Positions 11,083 through 23,885 of a stretch of DNA of 64,000 nt are shown here, piece by piece (position 1 is the stretch's first letter; every line of letters starts with the position of its first letter). The stretch is from Phoronis australis (Eukaryota > Phoronida > Phoronidae). The stretch is taken from assembly GCA_002633005.1 (NCBI GenBank), contig NMRA01000160.1, forward strand, positions 235,708 through 299,707, in the 5' to 3' direction. The notes under the pieces were generated by a model, which searched no databases, was not told the DNA's origin, and saw only the letters and a program-made list of their open reading frames with translations. Position numbers and translations under genes: made by a program.

Positions 11083-13468
11083 TTCATACACCAGAGACAT
11101 GCTGTTAAAACTGCATGTTGCCCTGTTTAGCTGGCTATAAGATGAACATCAATTTTTTTCTCTCATAAAATCGAATTTGGTTCAAAAGCAGACAAAAAAA
11201 TCAGGCGTGTCAAACATGGCTCAAGATTTCCAAATATGGTGCAAAACATTTCACAAATGGTGCAGCACTTAATGTCTGAACGGCTGCAGGGAGAACACTA
11301 CCTTCAATAACACTGAAACTGCATGTGGTCGCTTTCGGTTGCTTGTGAACAGTGGGAAAGGTAAAATCTGCAAGACGCACTAGAAGTCGAGGCAAAATGT
11401 TCCACACAATTCATTGTGAGGTGATGCCCCAAGCAAAAGTCACAGAGAGAGAGAGAAAGAGGATGTTTAGCAGATTAGCAACTGTATATTCACTCAAAAC
11501 AGAAAATCTATGAGACCCCAACACTCCGTCTATGGCTGCATGGCACTTCAGGACCAGCATGGCCACTTGATAACACTGATTGGTTGCTCACTGAGGTCAA
11601 ATAAAGGTCACACAACCTCAAACAGACATGACCATTTAGATGTAGAGCAAAGAAACGCTAAGCATATTTCGCACAAAAACAATTAAAACTGTCATTTTCG
11701 AGCGGTGATTACTTGACTGCAAATAATACAAAATTTACTAATTTTTAGTTGTTTTATGACATCTACAATGTTATAGAATTCCACTCGTTGGCCATATTAT
11801 GTGCTATGTAAGCAAAGAATTACCATAACTTACATATTTCACAGAGCATAGATATCTGGTAACGTCCTTCAAGGAAGATATTACATTCATTAACAGTTCT
11901 TGAATTTGATTGCGTTCCCAAGCTGCATTTTTGATTTTTTTGCCATCTAATAAGCAAAAACAAAATGTCTACCAAACACTACAGACAAGTTAAGGCAAAT
12001 TCTCCAAACACATCTCGTGTTGAAATTTTTTGGGAGGGGGTGATATTCCAGGATTACATATAAACTACAGAATGAGCAAAACCAAGTGTTCAATAACCAC
12101 TTCATCTGTGCATGCATGAGTTTACCACCAGCTGATTTTAGAAAAATGTTCATCTGTGGACAAATATCTAATAGGTTGCTCTCCACTGGTCTTTCCTGAA
12201 GAATAGGTGTCTTGCCCATGGCAGCTTTAGCATTAGGCACTCATTTACCCTTGGACCCCAGAAAAGCATTCAGGTTAAGGCTGAAAACTGAAGCCTGAAC
12301 TTTTTACATTTCACAATTTAAAGCGTCAATGTTTTGCAACATTCAGTTCAATGCTCAACCCTTGATTTTTCATTTTAATGATTTAAACGCAAGCATTAAT
12401 CTGAATGGGTACAGCATTTCTCAACTTACACAAAAGGCGATTGTTAACTTTCACTAAGTGCCCATGTCGTGCAGATGCCCGGAAGATGTAGAAAAAGACA
12501 GAATTATACTCTAACTTGTTGAAAATAAAGATGAAATATTGTGTCAATCAACCACGAAAAACGCTGAAGAAACACAAAAGTACATTTATAAAACATTCAT
12601 TTGAGGACTTGCTCATTATGGCTGAATATGTTAAGTGCAATCTTTGTGTAAACGGCTAATTAGTACAGTAATCTCTCCTAAAAAAATTGAATAAAATTGC
12701 TGTTTTTCCTCTTTATTTCATGAAAAGTGACATTTAGCTGATCAAAACAAACCCATGGTAGTGATGAAGCCATTTTTTCAGAAACTGCTTAAATTTCAAT
12801 TAATTTGAAAAAATCCTACGCCTCGGCTGTATCCTGTGCTAAATGAAGGTGTGTTTACAATTCCACCAACGACTCTCGCACAATACCATGGAGTTGAATA
12901 GTCGAAGGAGGTAACCACTAAGTTATTGATAGGAAACAAAATCAGCGCAGAGAAAACAAACAAATGAGAAAAAGTTAATGGTCACCTCCTAGTGACCCCT
13001 TCAGATAAAAACAATCGAGCTTGCCATGAAAAACAGCTTCACCAGGAACTGCCATTTCAAATTAAATAGAATGTTGAAGCCCACAACTACAAAGAAGCAA
13101 GCAAGTTGATCGCTGATGTATTTACGGACTATGGGGAAATGTTTTAAAGTTGGCACAACCTTTAAAGTTGCTGGACGCGAGGGAATGAGGTGGCAGAAAT
13201 ACGAATTATTTCACTATAAATAAAACCCAACTTTTTATATGTTATACATCAAAAAGGATCATGTTCTTTGATCTGGTTACAAAAAACACCCAAAGCCAGC
13301 ACATCCATACATTCTAAAACAGTAACCACAGATCAGTCAGGTAGTCCCACCTTTACTTAAAAGCAAAAGAAAACTCTAAGCGTGAGCTGTAATACAATAC
13401 GTGACGTAGCCTTTTCGTGCCAGTTTCGTCAATGACGGTGTATTGAATTGAACACCATAGTGACATAA
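11083..13468. other. Stretch without recognisable genes
   Basis: AT-rich DNA with a short GAGAGA run near 11,442. A minus-strand open frame at 11,947-12,240 contains a plausible-looking peptide (PILQERPVESNLLDICPQMN) but no start, acceptor or family match that I can support. It is not called as a gene. Confidence 0.5.
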
Positions 13469-13967
13469 GGCCCTTTCATAATAGCATCGACGCATCAAAA
13501 TTTTGGGGAGTTGCGGTCAGCATGTAACTCCAGTCCTGGATTGAAATTAACAGTGCCAGTTCACCTCACAGTAAACAGGTGGATTTAACAGCTGAGCCTG
13601 GACGCTACAGTGAACGGTCAACTTCGGTCCCATAGAAGTTATCGCCAGGGGCCACTGTTATCATCAACAACTAAAGGGCAGTGTCGTCGCTAATAGTTGC
13701 TTATATTTTGCTCGAATTACCACCAATGGAATTAAAAATAAGTTTTATATCAATTAGCACATGTAAATGTTCCCAAATTGTCATATTAAAAAAATCTTAG
13801 CGTGACTGCAATGCATCAACTCTACCTTGCGACTACTTTGATGACAGCAGCGCCACCAAATGTTTATTGCGATGTCCCTTAACTACAGGAGCCAGTATGA
13901 ACACTTCAGTTACCTTGCATCGACACTCGACACTCCGCCCAGACCAGAGTTGTCAGTATGAAAGGGC
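13469..13967 (-). mobile_element. Family B TIR element, copy 3 (499 bp)
   Basis: The ends GGCCCTTTCATAATAGC and AGTATGAAAGGGCC are inverted. The interior matches copies 1 and 2 as the reverse complement (AAGTTATCGCCAGGGGCCAC), so this copy is inserted the other way round. Confidence 0.85.
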
Positions 13968-14094
13968 CTGAAGATGAATCAGTGTTCTCCATGACCTGTT
14001 TGATTTCTTTATTTTGACCACTGTCTAACTTTTCAAAGTGGTTGTAAATGCAACCTGAGTTTTTGAGTGTAGAGATCACTACATGGATTCACTA

Positions 14095-14314
14095 CAAAAC
14101 CTCACCAATTTCCAACAAATATAATACTAGACAAAATTGATCTTCTTTCATTTGTCAAAAGCTTTTAATTAACACTGCTGTGAATGACCATAACTACTAA
14201 AAGCATGAAATGAAACTTAAAACTGGCAGAGCATTAACATAGTACTGTCTTCTATGAGAAAAGGGAAAATAAAATGTCTCCTATCTGCCATGATGTCCGA
14301 TAATTTATCGTAAC
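14095..14314 (+). mobile_element. Family A TIR element, copy 6
   Basis: It starts AAAACCTCACCAATTTCCAA and ends ATGTCCGATAATTTATCGTA. The interior has the shared AAGCTTTTAATTAACACTGC and GAAAATAAAATGTCTCC blocks. Confidence 0.75.
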
Positions 14315-14949
14315 TCTATAAGCCTAACCGTTCTTTACATTTGGCAATTTATAGCCTGATGCCCAAAACCTCTTGAACCCACCAAATTCACGAGTTAACC
14401 ATTCGACCTTCGTATGCTTAGAAATTTTACACTAAGTTCACAAGGACGCTCTTGAAGTAACTGAGTGAAAATTCCGACAATTTAATTGGTCAACGCAGTT
14501 TCGCGGGACTCCAACAGTCAAGACCACAATTCATGAGATTCATGCAGTCATTTGGTAAGCCTGTCAAGATTTATTGCATTGTACGCTTTGAACTAAAATG
14601 ATATGTTTACCTATTTGTTTTCACAAAATGTATTTCATTTTGGATTCCTAAATTGTTTTCTTCATACTATAGAAAATAAAGGTGACTTAGCTTGCACGTA
14701 GATTTTCAGCGATTTACCACATAGCCTTTCAATTGTTGTACTTCATAGCAGACTATGTGAATGCCAGAACTCCAAACATTCATGCCTGACTGTACTATAT
14801 GTTTAGAGTGGACATGATATTCGAGAATTTACGATGACTTTTTTTATTGATTGATTTCTCATTTATTTTGCAGACATGAAGTGGATGCGTGCTCACCCAG
14901 AGAGCAAAATGCAACATCGTTACCATTCGTTTGTAGCCATTTATCAATA

Positions 14950-15444
14950 GGGCCTTTCATACTAACGTCAGCGGTTTGGGGAGTTGCCGTCAGTATGAAC
15001 GCTCAACTCCGGTCCTGGATCGAAGTTAACAGCTCCAATTAACATTGCAGTTAGCAGGAGAATTTAACAGCGCAGCGTCGATGCTGCGGTGCAGTATGAA
15101 CGGTTAACTTTGGTCTAATCGAAATTATCGCCAGGTGTCACTGTTATCGTCAACAATTAAAGGGTAGTGCCGTCACCAATTGCTGCTTATATTTTGCTAT
15201 AATAACGAATCGATTTCAAAATAAGTTTAATTTCAATTAGCACATATAAATGTTCCCAAATTGTCACATTGAAAAAATCACAGCGTGCAGCGCTACCTTG
15301 CGATAACTTCGATGACGACAGCGGCACCAACCGCTTACTTCGATTTTCATTAACTACCGAAGCCAGCATGAACGGTCCAGTTAACTGCGCTGTTAATATG
15401 TCGACGCTCTGCTCAGACCAGAGTTAAGTCAATATGAAGGAGCC
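14950..15444 (-). mobile_element. Family B TIR element, copy 4 (495 bp)
   Basis: The left end is GGGCCTTTCATACTAACGTC and the right end AATATGAAGGAGCC is a degraded inverse. The interior GAAATTATCGCCAGGTGTCA puts it in the same orientation as copy 3. It lies about 1 kb from copy 3. Confidence 0.82.
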
Positions 15445-17006
15445 TAATGAGCTGCTACCCAGTTATTATCCACCTACTTTGCATAAACATAATTGCCAAA
15501 AGGCTGATTACATAACTACATATAAAATTTTACCAAAATTTGTCACATGACGTCTACACAGTACATACTATGCTAATAATAGACTAAAATCTTTATTGGT
15601 TTCGCAGATAAACTTGACAAATTAGAATTTCACCTGTCCGTCATATCGTATGTTAAATAAATGAAGAACTTTTGTAGCTAAAGTGAAATTCATTGGTCAT
15701 GCACTAGACTGAAGGCTGCAGTTGGATTATACCACCAAACAGAAGGGTGAATGGACAGTTGGTTGGGACTTGTGCTTAGAATAACAACACTTATGCAACT
15801 TTCCTCACCACAACACAAACAGTGAACAACTTCAAATGATGGGAAGGAACAAAAGAGTGTAGGGCATCAATGACTTCAACACAAATCCAGCAGAGTTGAA
15901 CTACATTAGTCAAAAACATGCTATACCAGGGACCTTATGGTTGATCAAAGCCCAGGGTCTAATCTTTTTAGTGGAGATAGAACTCAATTTGTCTTGAGCA
16001 CTTTCTCTTCTGTGAGTGTCTTATCATTTTATGCTCCAGTACATAACAGCCTTGGGGGAAAGGTATTAATCCTGGTGTGCACTTAATAACCCCATCACTG
16101 TGGCTACAATTTTGAGTCTGAGCTCAGTTTCGAGTTTTTAGCTCGAAATCTATGGACTAACAAATGTGAACCTGGATTAGAAACACATTTGCACAAGCTA
16201 TAATGTGACATACAGCAGAAGAACGAAGCCTTGCCATATCCACGTTCTGTACCAACAGACGATATTTTGAAAATCTGGGCATTCACAACGTTAGAAGTCC
16301 CTGAATAGTGAAAGAAGTGTAATTTTTGTGATTACTTTGTCCAAAATTGAGGAGGTTTTACACCAACTGTGTTTCTACTGGTGCTTGGTGACAGCTACAA
16401 AGGAGTTCCTACACAATAATTACCTACATTCCTTGAGCAGCATGATTCAGTCAAGGAGTACATAACAGAAAAGTCTCATTTGAATGATCCACACCAACAT
16501 TTTTATAGAATAGAAAAAAGCCTTAGATAAATGTCAACATTCCCGATATTTATTGGGTTAAGAATGTTTATTGTTAGTACAGTGTTGAAGACAATATGGT
16601 GGACAAGTGAAATTTTGTTTTCTCAGTTTTTACATCAAATAAATACCAAAACCTTCGATAAATTGAAACATTAATTAAAGTTTCGTTAATTTATTTTTGT
16701 CTGGTGAAATTTTCTATTGTAAAAAATGAAATTCCTTTTAACAGTTAGCTTTAAATCATTCTATTTCATATCTGATTCAAGCCATTGGCTCCCACATACT
16801 AAGAAAAACAGGATGTTGATGACCTAAAATCGGTATACCCGGTAACTATAATGTTATAAATGTCATTTTCCTTAAATTTCAGGGTACATTCCATATTGGG
16901 TTGGTATGAATTCATATACAGCGGACAATAAATGATCATCAACCTGATGTGTGATCACCATTCAGTGCATCATTTATAGGAAGCCTTTTGGTCATTTATC
17001 ATTGGT
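15445..17006. other. Repeat fragments, no gene
   Basis: Near 15,530-15,665 a block including CACAGTACATACTATGCTAA resembles one at 21,590-21,745 (CCAGTACATACCATACTAGT), so another dispersed repeat is present. A reverse-oriented family A fragment lies near 16,580-16,625 (GGTGGACAAGTGAAATTTTG). No coding feature can be supported. Confidence 0.55.
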
Positions 17007-17324
17007 CAGTGATAAGAAACCATAAATAATTATATCGACCATTAACATGAATTCTAATCAACCTGAGTTAGCTTTATTGAAGAACTATTACAAAGTGAAA
17101 ACACACTTCAGGAGTTCACGATGAAATCAGCAACAAGGAATGTACATTGGAATAGGAATTTTGGACAGTGATAAGAAACCATAAATAATTATATCAAACA
17201 TTAACATGAATTCTAATCAACCTGAGTTAGCTTTATTGAAGAACTATTACAAAGAGAAAACACACTTCAGGAGTTCAGGATGAAATCAACAACAAGGAAT
17301 GTACATTGGAATAGGAATTTTGGA
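17007..17324. repeat. 159-bp tandem duplication
   Basis: Two adjacent units (17,007-17,165 and 17,166-17,324) each begin CAGTGATAAGAAACCATAAA and differ at only a handful of positions (for example TATCGACC versus TATCAAAC). The low divergence implies a recent duplication or an assembly effect. The right unit abuts a family A copy. Confidence 0.93.
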
Positions 17325-17545
17325 CAAAAATTAATAGCTAAAACTTGATGCTTCTCAATTTTTAAAAAGCCTCTATCAACATTGTGAATGGCCACAGTTT
17401 GTCAAAACATTGTCTAACAATAGCTATACCACACACCTTAAGAGTTATAAAGTCTTTATCGTGCGCAACTTGTCCTTAGTGGAAAAATCAAGAAATAAAT
17501 TTCAGTTGTCTGCCATACTGTGTCCTAAATTGATGAGATTTTACC
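17322..17545 (+). mobile_element. Family A TIR element, copy 7
   Basis: The left terminus is eroded to GGACAAAAATTAATAG. The right terminus TCCTAAATTGATGAGATTTT then ACC is near consensus. The middle includes CATTGTGAATGGCCACAG and TTTCAGTTGTCTGCCATACT. Confidence 0.8.
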
Positions 17546-17729
17546 AGAACATTAAGGTAGAATCGCTCACCTGAATACCCTTACAAAGTCAACCTAAAGT
17601 CTATTGTTGCTCTCTGAATATTCAACGACATCACAATGTGGTAAGAGCTTTCCAATTTAGGACACAAAATAGCGAACAAAAGAAATTTATTTTCTCATTT
17701 CAAATACTTAAAAGCTAAGAAGCACCAAA

Positions 17730-18248
17730 TTAATGATTTACCATATTTAAGAGCTGTACCATCGATACCATTGGAAAAAAAATTGAAAAATCGTGAGCTT
17801 TCACAACAACGTCAGAAGACCAAATGGAAAACGAAGAAGGGCAAATTTTGGCAATTATTTTTGTAAGACATTGGTGAGGTTTTATCCTAATCTGGTAAGC
17901 TGGCCACTCACACCACTTCATAGGCTTGTCATAGGTAAGGTTGGGTTGGGAGTTGTGACATAATTCTGTTGTTTGCAAAGTAAGAATACACAACACCCAC
18001 ACAGTCAAGCACAACATAAAGAGACCAAGCCCTGTGGTTGGATTAACTTCCTCCAAATATTTGCCAGATTCCTGTTCTTGGGTGAACAGTTGAAAGGAAC
18101 AAACTGGCAGACTAGGGGGAAGATACTTGACTATACTTTTGACAGAGGATGCCTCAAGGAAATTCAGATATCCACCCAACATAAAAAAGAGACCCATTTG
18201 CAGTGAGCTTCCATGAAAAGCCACCGTTTCATCTAGCTCCAGAAACAT
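17730..18248 (-). CDS. Longest gap-free open frame outside Region 3; coding status uncertain
   Basis: A 172-codon minus-strand frame from an ATG at 18,248. It contains two hydrophobic segments: one near residues 18-30 (QMGLFFMLGGYL) and a stronger one near residues 75-92 (GLGLFMLCLTVWVLCILT) that could span a membrane. I recognise no family. The frame's 3' part runs into family A-like repeat sequence (GGCAAATTTTGGCAATTATT near 17,840), which argues against a whole real protein. The 5' part could be an exon of the minus-strand gene suggested by the leader exon at 27.8 kb, but no clear splice sites link them. It may be chance. Confidence 0.2.
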   Translation of the reverse strand: MFLELDETVAFHGSSLQMGLFFMLGGYLNFLEASSVKSIVKYLPPSLPVCSFQLFTQEQESGKYLEEVNPTTGLGLFMLCLTVWVLCILTLQTTELCHNSQPNLTYDKPMKWCEWPAYQIRIKPHQCLTKIIAKICPSSFSIWSSDVVVKAHDFSIFFPMVSMVQLLNMVNH

Positions 18249-18971
18249 ATACCTTTCACAGAGTAGCCGTTCTTGTCAACATTTGCCAATAATGGCATTA
18301 ATGAGATGCCACATTCTCAAAAATGAGATGTCAACACCTTTTGCCAGCAAAGTCTTAATTAATACATTTTCCATAGCTGTTTATCAGTTTTTTGTTGGAA
18401 AAATGAACCTTTTGTACAGTTTTGACCTCCCAAAGTGAACCCTTTTGTTAAGAATTAAACCTGAAAAGGCAACCATTCGTAGAGAATTTCATCAGAAATG
18501 CACCCTTTTGTGGAGAAACTGGTCAGGGAAAAAGTCAGCCAGAGTCATGATGCAATACCCCTTCAACTATCCCCGGGTCCCTGACTCAACCGAGGCACAA
18601 GTAGAAGCCATATAATCAACAAATGTTAAATGCTTTTCAGATAACAAACAAATATTAAAAATGACTACAAATCCATATGTCACAAAAATTGATTTTTGAT
18701 TTTAGACCTCTTACTATTTGACGAAATTTTCCTTGAATTGTTCTTTAGTCAAATCAGAAGATTTTTCTGGCTAGGAAAGAACGTGACATTTTTGCTTGAG
18801 ACCGGCCTCTGAAGTTTGGATGGTCATGGTGGTCCTTTGAAACACCAAGCACAGTCTCGAGCAAAAACGAAGTGCCAGCTCTTCAATGCCAAAGATCTAT
18901 TTCATATCCAAGTCAGTCCACAAGTTGAGACTGGCTTATGGCGATAAGTCAGTGGTCGAAATCAAAAGTTA
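18249..18971. other. Stretch without recognisable features
   Basis: AT-rich DNA. I see no repeat family, splice-flanked frame or RNA gene here. Confidence 0.5.
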
Positions 18972-19199
18972 CAATAAAATATCACCTTTTTAGACAAAAA
19001 TAATTGCCAAAATTTATCTTTTTATTTTTTCAAGGCTTCTAATTTCTCATGTTGTTTTGAATACCCGCAATTCTTCAGAATAACTGTCTGGTGGCAGTAA
19101 TGGTATAGATTTTTAAAAATGACGAAGGGTTCATCATTTATGAAAACATTTACCTCACTTGTCAGCCATATTGTGTCCTAAATTAGGGACATTTTACTG
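18972..19199 (+). mobile_element. Family A TIR element, copy 8
   Basis: The left end is AATAAAATATCACCTTTTTA and the right end is TGTCCTAAATTAGGGACATT. The core TTTTTCAAGGCTTCTAATTT and the block TCACTTGTCAGCCATATTGT match the family. Confidence 0.8.
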
Positions 19200-19911
19200 T
19201 AGTTTCTTTATCTTTAACAACTAATGGGGTTTTGGGATGTTGTGTCTCATCAAATCCATTAATATGTCTAATTTAAGTATCGCTAACAACTACCAAATGA
19301 TCACGTCTGCATAAATTATGTAAATGATGAAAGGAAAGACAACAAAAAACACCTGGAATACATAGTCTATCAAATGTTTGCTGGATTCTCTGCTTTGATT
19401 AAACTTCACAACTACCACAAACATTCTGGTTAGTGCACATGTTCCTATTAACAGCCCCAACTGGCTACTTTTTGAATTAAGCACCTACTTCTCTGGGCTA
19501 AGTGTACAATCTCCATGTTGGAAAACACGGATATCTCAGCTGATGATCACTTCCTCCTTGACCTAGTTTCTGTTCACAGTAAACTTTTACTTCAATCATC
19601 CGCATTTTGAGAAACAAGTTTCTCCACTGAATAACAGGCAACAAACAGGTTCTCGAAATCTGGCAACCAAGTTACAAAGTTACTCTATGACGAAGTGTGA
19701 AAGGACTTCAGGAAGATGGACACTTGCCTTAAAAGATTCAGCTGGACACAGTTCAATTACTATATAATTAATAGTTTTACAGCTGATCTTCACTCATTCA
19801 AGGTGGCCACATTTTTTTCGAATTTTAAAAACATTAAAATAAATTTTCAATCTGAGGCTCAAAAGTAAAGTTTCGCAGGGCAGTACCGACCTTTAACAAG
19901 GACAATGATCA

Positions 19912-20778
19912 CTTATAGGGGGTCCCAGATTTTGAGAACCGTCGGAGGTCCTAAAGTAGTGAGTGCCCTAAAGTCATGAACGATCTTATTACCGCTTCTG
20001 TACGTTCCCACGACATCTAGCGTTGAAGTATCAAGCGTTGAAGTTTCCAGCGTTCGTCTGCTTACGAACATCAAACGAATACCGGACGTGTTGATATTCA
20101 CAATATGAAAATAAACAGTGAGTGGGTGGCTTCTTTTCAGAAATGTATCTTAAAACAACCTATTTCACCAACCCACTTTTTGTGCATTTTCAGAATATAT
20201 TTTCGAAACTAAACATCATTCAGATATGCTGTAACGTACTTTCCAAGGGTGTATCAAAATGTCCCAGGGTGGATCAAGTTTTGTAAGGCCAAAGCAATAA
20301 ATTACAAGGAGATGATTTATGTTGGGTTCTTAGCGTATCTCACTGAAAAGGTCTGTGCACATCGAAGTTGGGTGCAAAACACATAACAATTCATTTCAAT
20401 TGAACGTGAATTAATAAACAATGCAATGCGTTTTTATGTCGTCTACAGTAACTGTAAGCACTGTAGTTGATTTGTGTGGTCTTACTTCGTGCATTTCCGT
20501 CTAAACGAAACGGTCATGGCTTTAGGGCCTCATTCAAAATGGCCGGCGATATCAGCGACCGTTTCAAAACTCTACTTTCATAGACAAACAAGGGACAAGA
20601 TTGGCAAAACACGTTTACTTGTGAAGGCTGATATATGTCCATGACATCACACGAGCAGCTGCTAAAGGACATTGGGTAGTATGATAATCGGCTGCTTTTT
20701 ATGCTCATATTCACAACTTTAGGTTACCAGTGTCTACATGGAAAAAAATGGTTCTCAAAATGCGGGACCCCTTAAGGG
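19912..20778. mobile_element. 867-bp TIR element
   Basis: Left end (19,912-19,940): CTTATAGGGGGTCCCAGATT then TTGAGAACC. Right end (20,750-20,778): GGTTCTCAAAATGCGGGACC then CCTTAAGGG, its near-perfect inverse. The internal sequence lacks a convincing transposase frame. Single TIR-like sequences of the same type occur near 21,100 and 28,380, so other copies or solo ends may exist. Confidence 0.65.
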
Positions 20779-22950
20779 ACTATCAGCCATGTGGACGAGG
20801 CAAATGTTTTCAAACTTGGACCTCGTACCGTCTAAAGTCGAGAGTTTGGCAACTCAGCAAAACAACAATACCAAATGGTGAAATTTGACGCCATTTGTCT
20901 AAGTTCAAGATCCCTTGGTAAGATACACAAAACCCATGTGTATCAGAACCGACACATTGGAAGATAACTACCTCACTCTTTGTACTATAACACTTGGCTT
21001 GTTTAGAAGTATAGTAAAATCAGTGGCAATAGTCCCATATAACATGCTGGTATGTTGAGAAACAATTTGATTCCAACTATTCAGTGGAGAAAACGTGTTC
21101 TCAAAATTCGGGCACATAAAAATATCCGACCATTATCAAATCAGTAGTACTAATCAAAAGTTTCATCTTCTTTAAGTTACACATCGAAACAACCACCAGA
21201 CCTTTTGAGAAATCACGGTCTTTTAGAACCTTTGAATAACGAACAAACATCAATGTGGGCAAATAGTTTTGTTCAAAATTGGTGAAACTTTACCGTACAA
21301 TCACGTGACAGGAAGGAGAGACTGGGGGATGATGGGAAGTTAGTAAAAAATAAAGTATTAACGAGTCGTCCAATCCACACTCAGTTCTAAGGTTGTGATG
21401 ATGCTCAAAATGGAGACACTTAGAACCAATTTTTATTTTTTAATCAAGATCCTCAAATTCCACCATGTGCTTCAAGACACACCTACCCTTACAGTAATTC
21501 TCCACTAATTTGCCACAAAAATAATGAGCAAAATTGTCATTTTTCCATTTTTCAAGGGCAGCTTACTTTACAGCAAAAAAGGAAATTTTACCATCCATAA
21601 GTTGCTTTACGTCATCTGCCCAGTACATACCATACTAGTAAAAGGCTAAGATTTTCTTAATCTTTATTTTCGTGGAGAAATATGACAAAATAGGATTTCA
21701 TTCGTCGACTTTATTGTACGCTAAATATGTGAAGAATTATTTGTACATTTCTCCGTAAGCACGCCCATCATAGCACACAAACAAGGTGTTAAATATACTA
21801 CAGTCCAACTGAAAAGAGTTCTGATAACCGCCAGGGGCAGCCATTACCCTGCAGGGACGTATGTGATGAATATGACCCAGACTCGGGACACAGCACAGGT
21901 GTTTTGGCCCTATTAATTAATGACAGCCATGTACAGTGTGCGAGATCTTAAAAGTCATGTTGCGATCCCTTCAATAAGGGGTATCTTCTTCGGTGACACA
22001 GCTCACTGGTAGAGTTGCAATGCACTGAACAGTTAGGAATTTCATGGGGTCTAGGGTCCTCAACATGCTGAACCACTGGGGTATCATTTATAACAAGATA
22101 AACAGACAGCATGCTACACCAGGTCTGCTATGCTTGAATGAATATCAGGGTTCCCAGATTGAAGTGCAAATGACTTGTCTGAAGAATGCAGCCCAGGTAA
22201 ACTTTTGACACACGCAATGAACTAAAGATAAAAACAAGGGTAAACTATGTACTGTTTTCACGCAACATGAACTTTATGTGATTACTAGTATCAAGGATAT
22301 GAAAAAGTGTATTCTAGATGGGTTGAGGGTATTTAAAATGTCAAATATTAAAATATGACCCACAGGAATGCAACCATAACATTATATTAAGCGCCCAGTG
22401 GCTGTTTAGGCAACGTGTTCACATTTTCTACAAGTGTTGAATATTATGATATGCATAATTTTGCAATCCTCACAAGAAACTGAATCATGAAATAATGTAT
22501 GTTACAACTTCTTATTTTCCAGTTATTTTCAGCTACAAAACCACCACTCACATTTTATATCATTTTGAAGTCAGGCATTTTTGACCCACTAATGTAATGC
22601 TCGACATAAATTAAAACTTTTAAGAAAAGATTTGGCATAGAAGTAACACGTGTAATTCAGGTAATAATTTTTGTTTTCACAGAAATTGGATGTTTGTGAT
22701 ACTGAAATACGAGACTGTTTGGTGCATAAAACATTTTCAATAACAAACTCCACAAATACTTTTTACGGTGTCTACAAAGCCACAAGGTTTACCTTCAGAT
22801 GTTTTTTTGCATATTCCTAGAAAGTGGAGGTTTGCTATTTTGAAATATGAGAATTTGGTTAAGTGATATTTTTCAATGACCAAAAATGAAAGCCAGAAAA
22901 TAGCTTTACTAGGAACTACTACCAGGCAGAAGTAATGACCTAGGTACAGA
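20779..22950. other. Repeat fragments, no gene
   Basis: This contains a family A-type end near 21,275 (GTTCAAAATTGGTGAAACTT), a core fragment near 21,510-21,560, and the second copy of the CAGTACATAC repeat. A weak tRNA-like A box (CAGCTCACTGGTAGAG, 22,000) lacks a proper B box. No gene is called. Confidence 0.5.
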
Positions 22951-23167
22951 AAAAACCTCCCCAATTCTGAACAAAAATGACAGAACTACCCACTTTTCAT
23001 TTTTCACAGTCTTTGAACATTACTGTGAGTGCACACAATTTTTGAAAATATTTTGCCATGGCAGCTATAGCACATGGTAAAGCATATCACTCTATGAAAA
23101 ATGAGAAATAAAAATGTCACCTGTCCTGGCTGTCCACCCTATTGTGTCCTAAACTTGAGTGAGTTCA
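22951..23167 (+). mobile_element. Family A TIR element, copy 9
   Basis: The left end AACCTCCCCAATTCTGAACA and the right end GTGTCCTAAACTTGAGTGAG flank the family core (GCCATGGCAGCTATAGCACA; AATAAAAATGTCACCTGTCC). Confidence 0.8.
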
Positions 23168-23885
23168 TCATACAACTGTTTTTCATATTCCAGGAGACCC
23201 TAAGTTTCTACAAGAAAGGCTCAGATAACGGCTTGCATTTTGTGCTAAAACTTAAAAAATGTTCTCTGCAATAGCAATCAACAGTGGTACTTTCTTTAAC
23301 TTCTACGCAATAGCAAAAAACTTTGAGACTCCCGGGGTTAGAAAAATACAGTTTCCAGAAAAACCACTTCTTGGAACTGACATTCTAGAATACTTATTTT
23401 TTTGAAACACATGGTTGAGTTCGCACGCATGGAAAGAAAAAAATGGTAAGAGTTATCATTTGCATCTGAAAACAAAACACATAATTTGACAGTAAAACAG
23501 TTCAACACCGAAATTGTTCAACAACAAGGGGGAAATCTCAGTTTCGTGAAATTTATTGAATTTCAAAACAAAAACAATCAAATTTTTCACTTTTATTAAA
23601 AGTTTTCAGTGGCATCTTACACTGCTTAACAAACCCTCACAACTTTTTCAAATGTCCTTAAGGCAATTCCTGTAGAAAGAAATTACATGTATCGCGACAA
23701 CCCTAAAGTACAACATACTTGACGTAAAAAGAAGGTATTTTACAATCAGAATGGCAAGGTGGCGCTGAAACTTAGTACACAACAGTCCTGAGAAATTGGG
23801 AAACTGACTTAAGACGCATCTATTTTTGAAATCTTGGATGAATCCTCCTTCACCACTATGGTCCTAAGTCACAGCTGTAAATACT

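Noticed and set aside
21985-22075. Possible tRNA or SINE on the plus strand
   Set aside because: An A-box-like word is present, but the B-box position reads GGTCTAGGGTCC and no cloverleaf pairing is evident.
22737-22964. Minus-strand Cys-containing frame ending KSICGVCY
   Set aside because: No metal-binding spacing, splice context or family match; it overlaps the edge of a family A copy.
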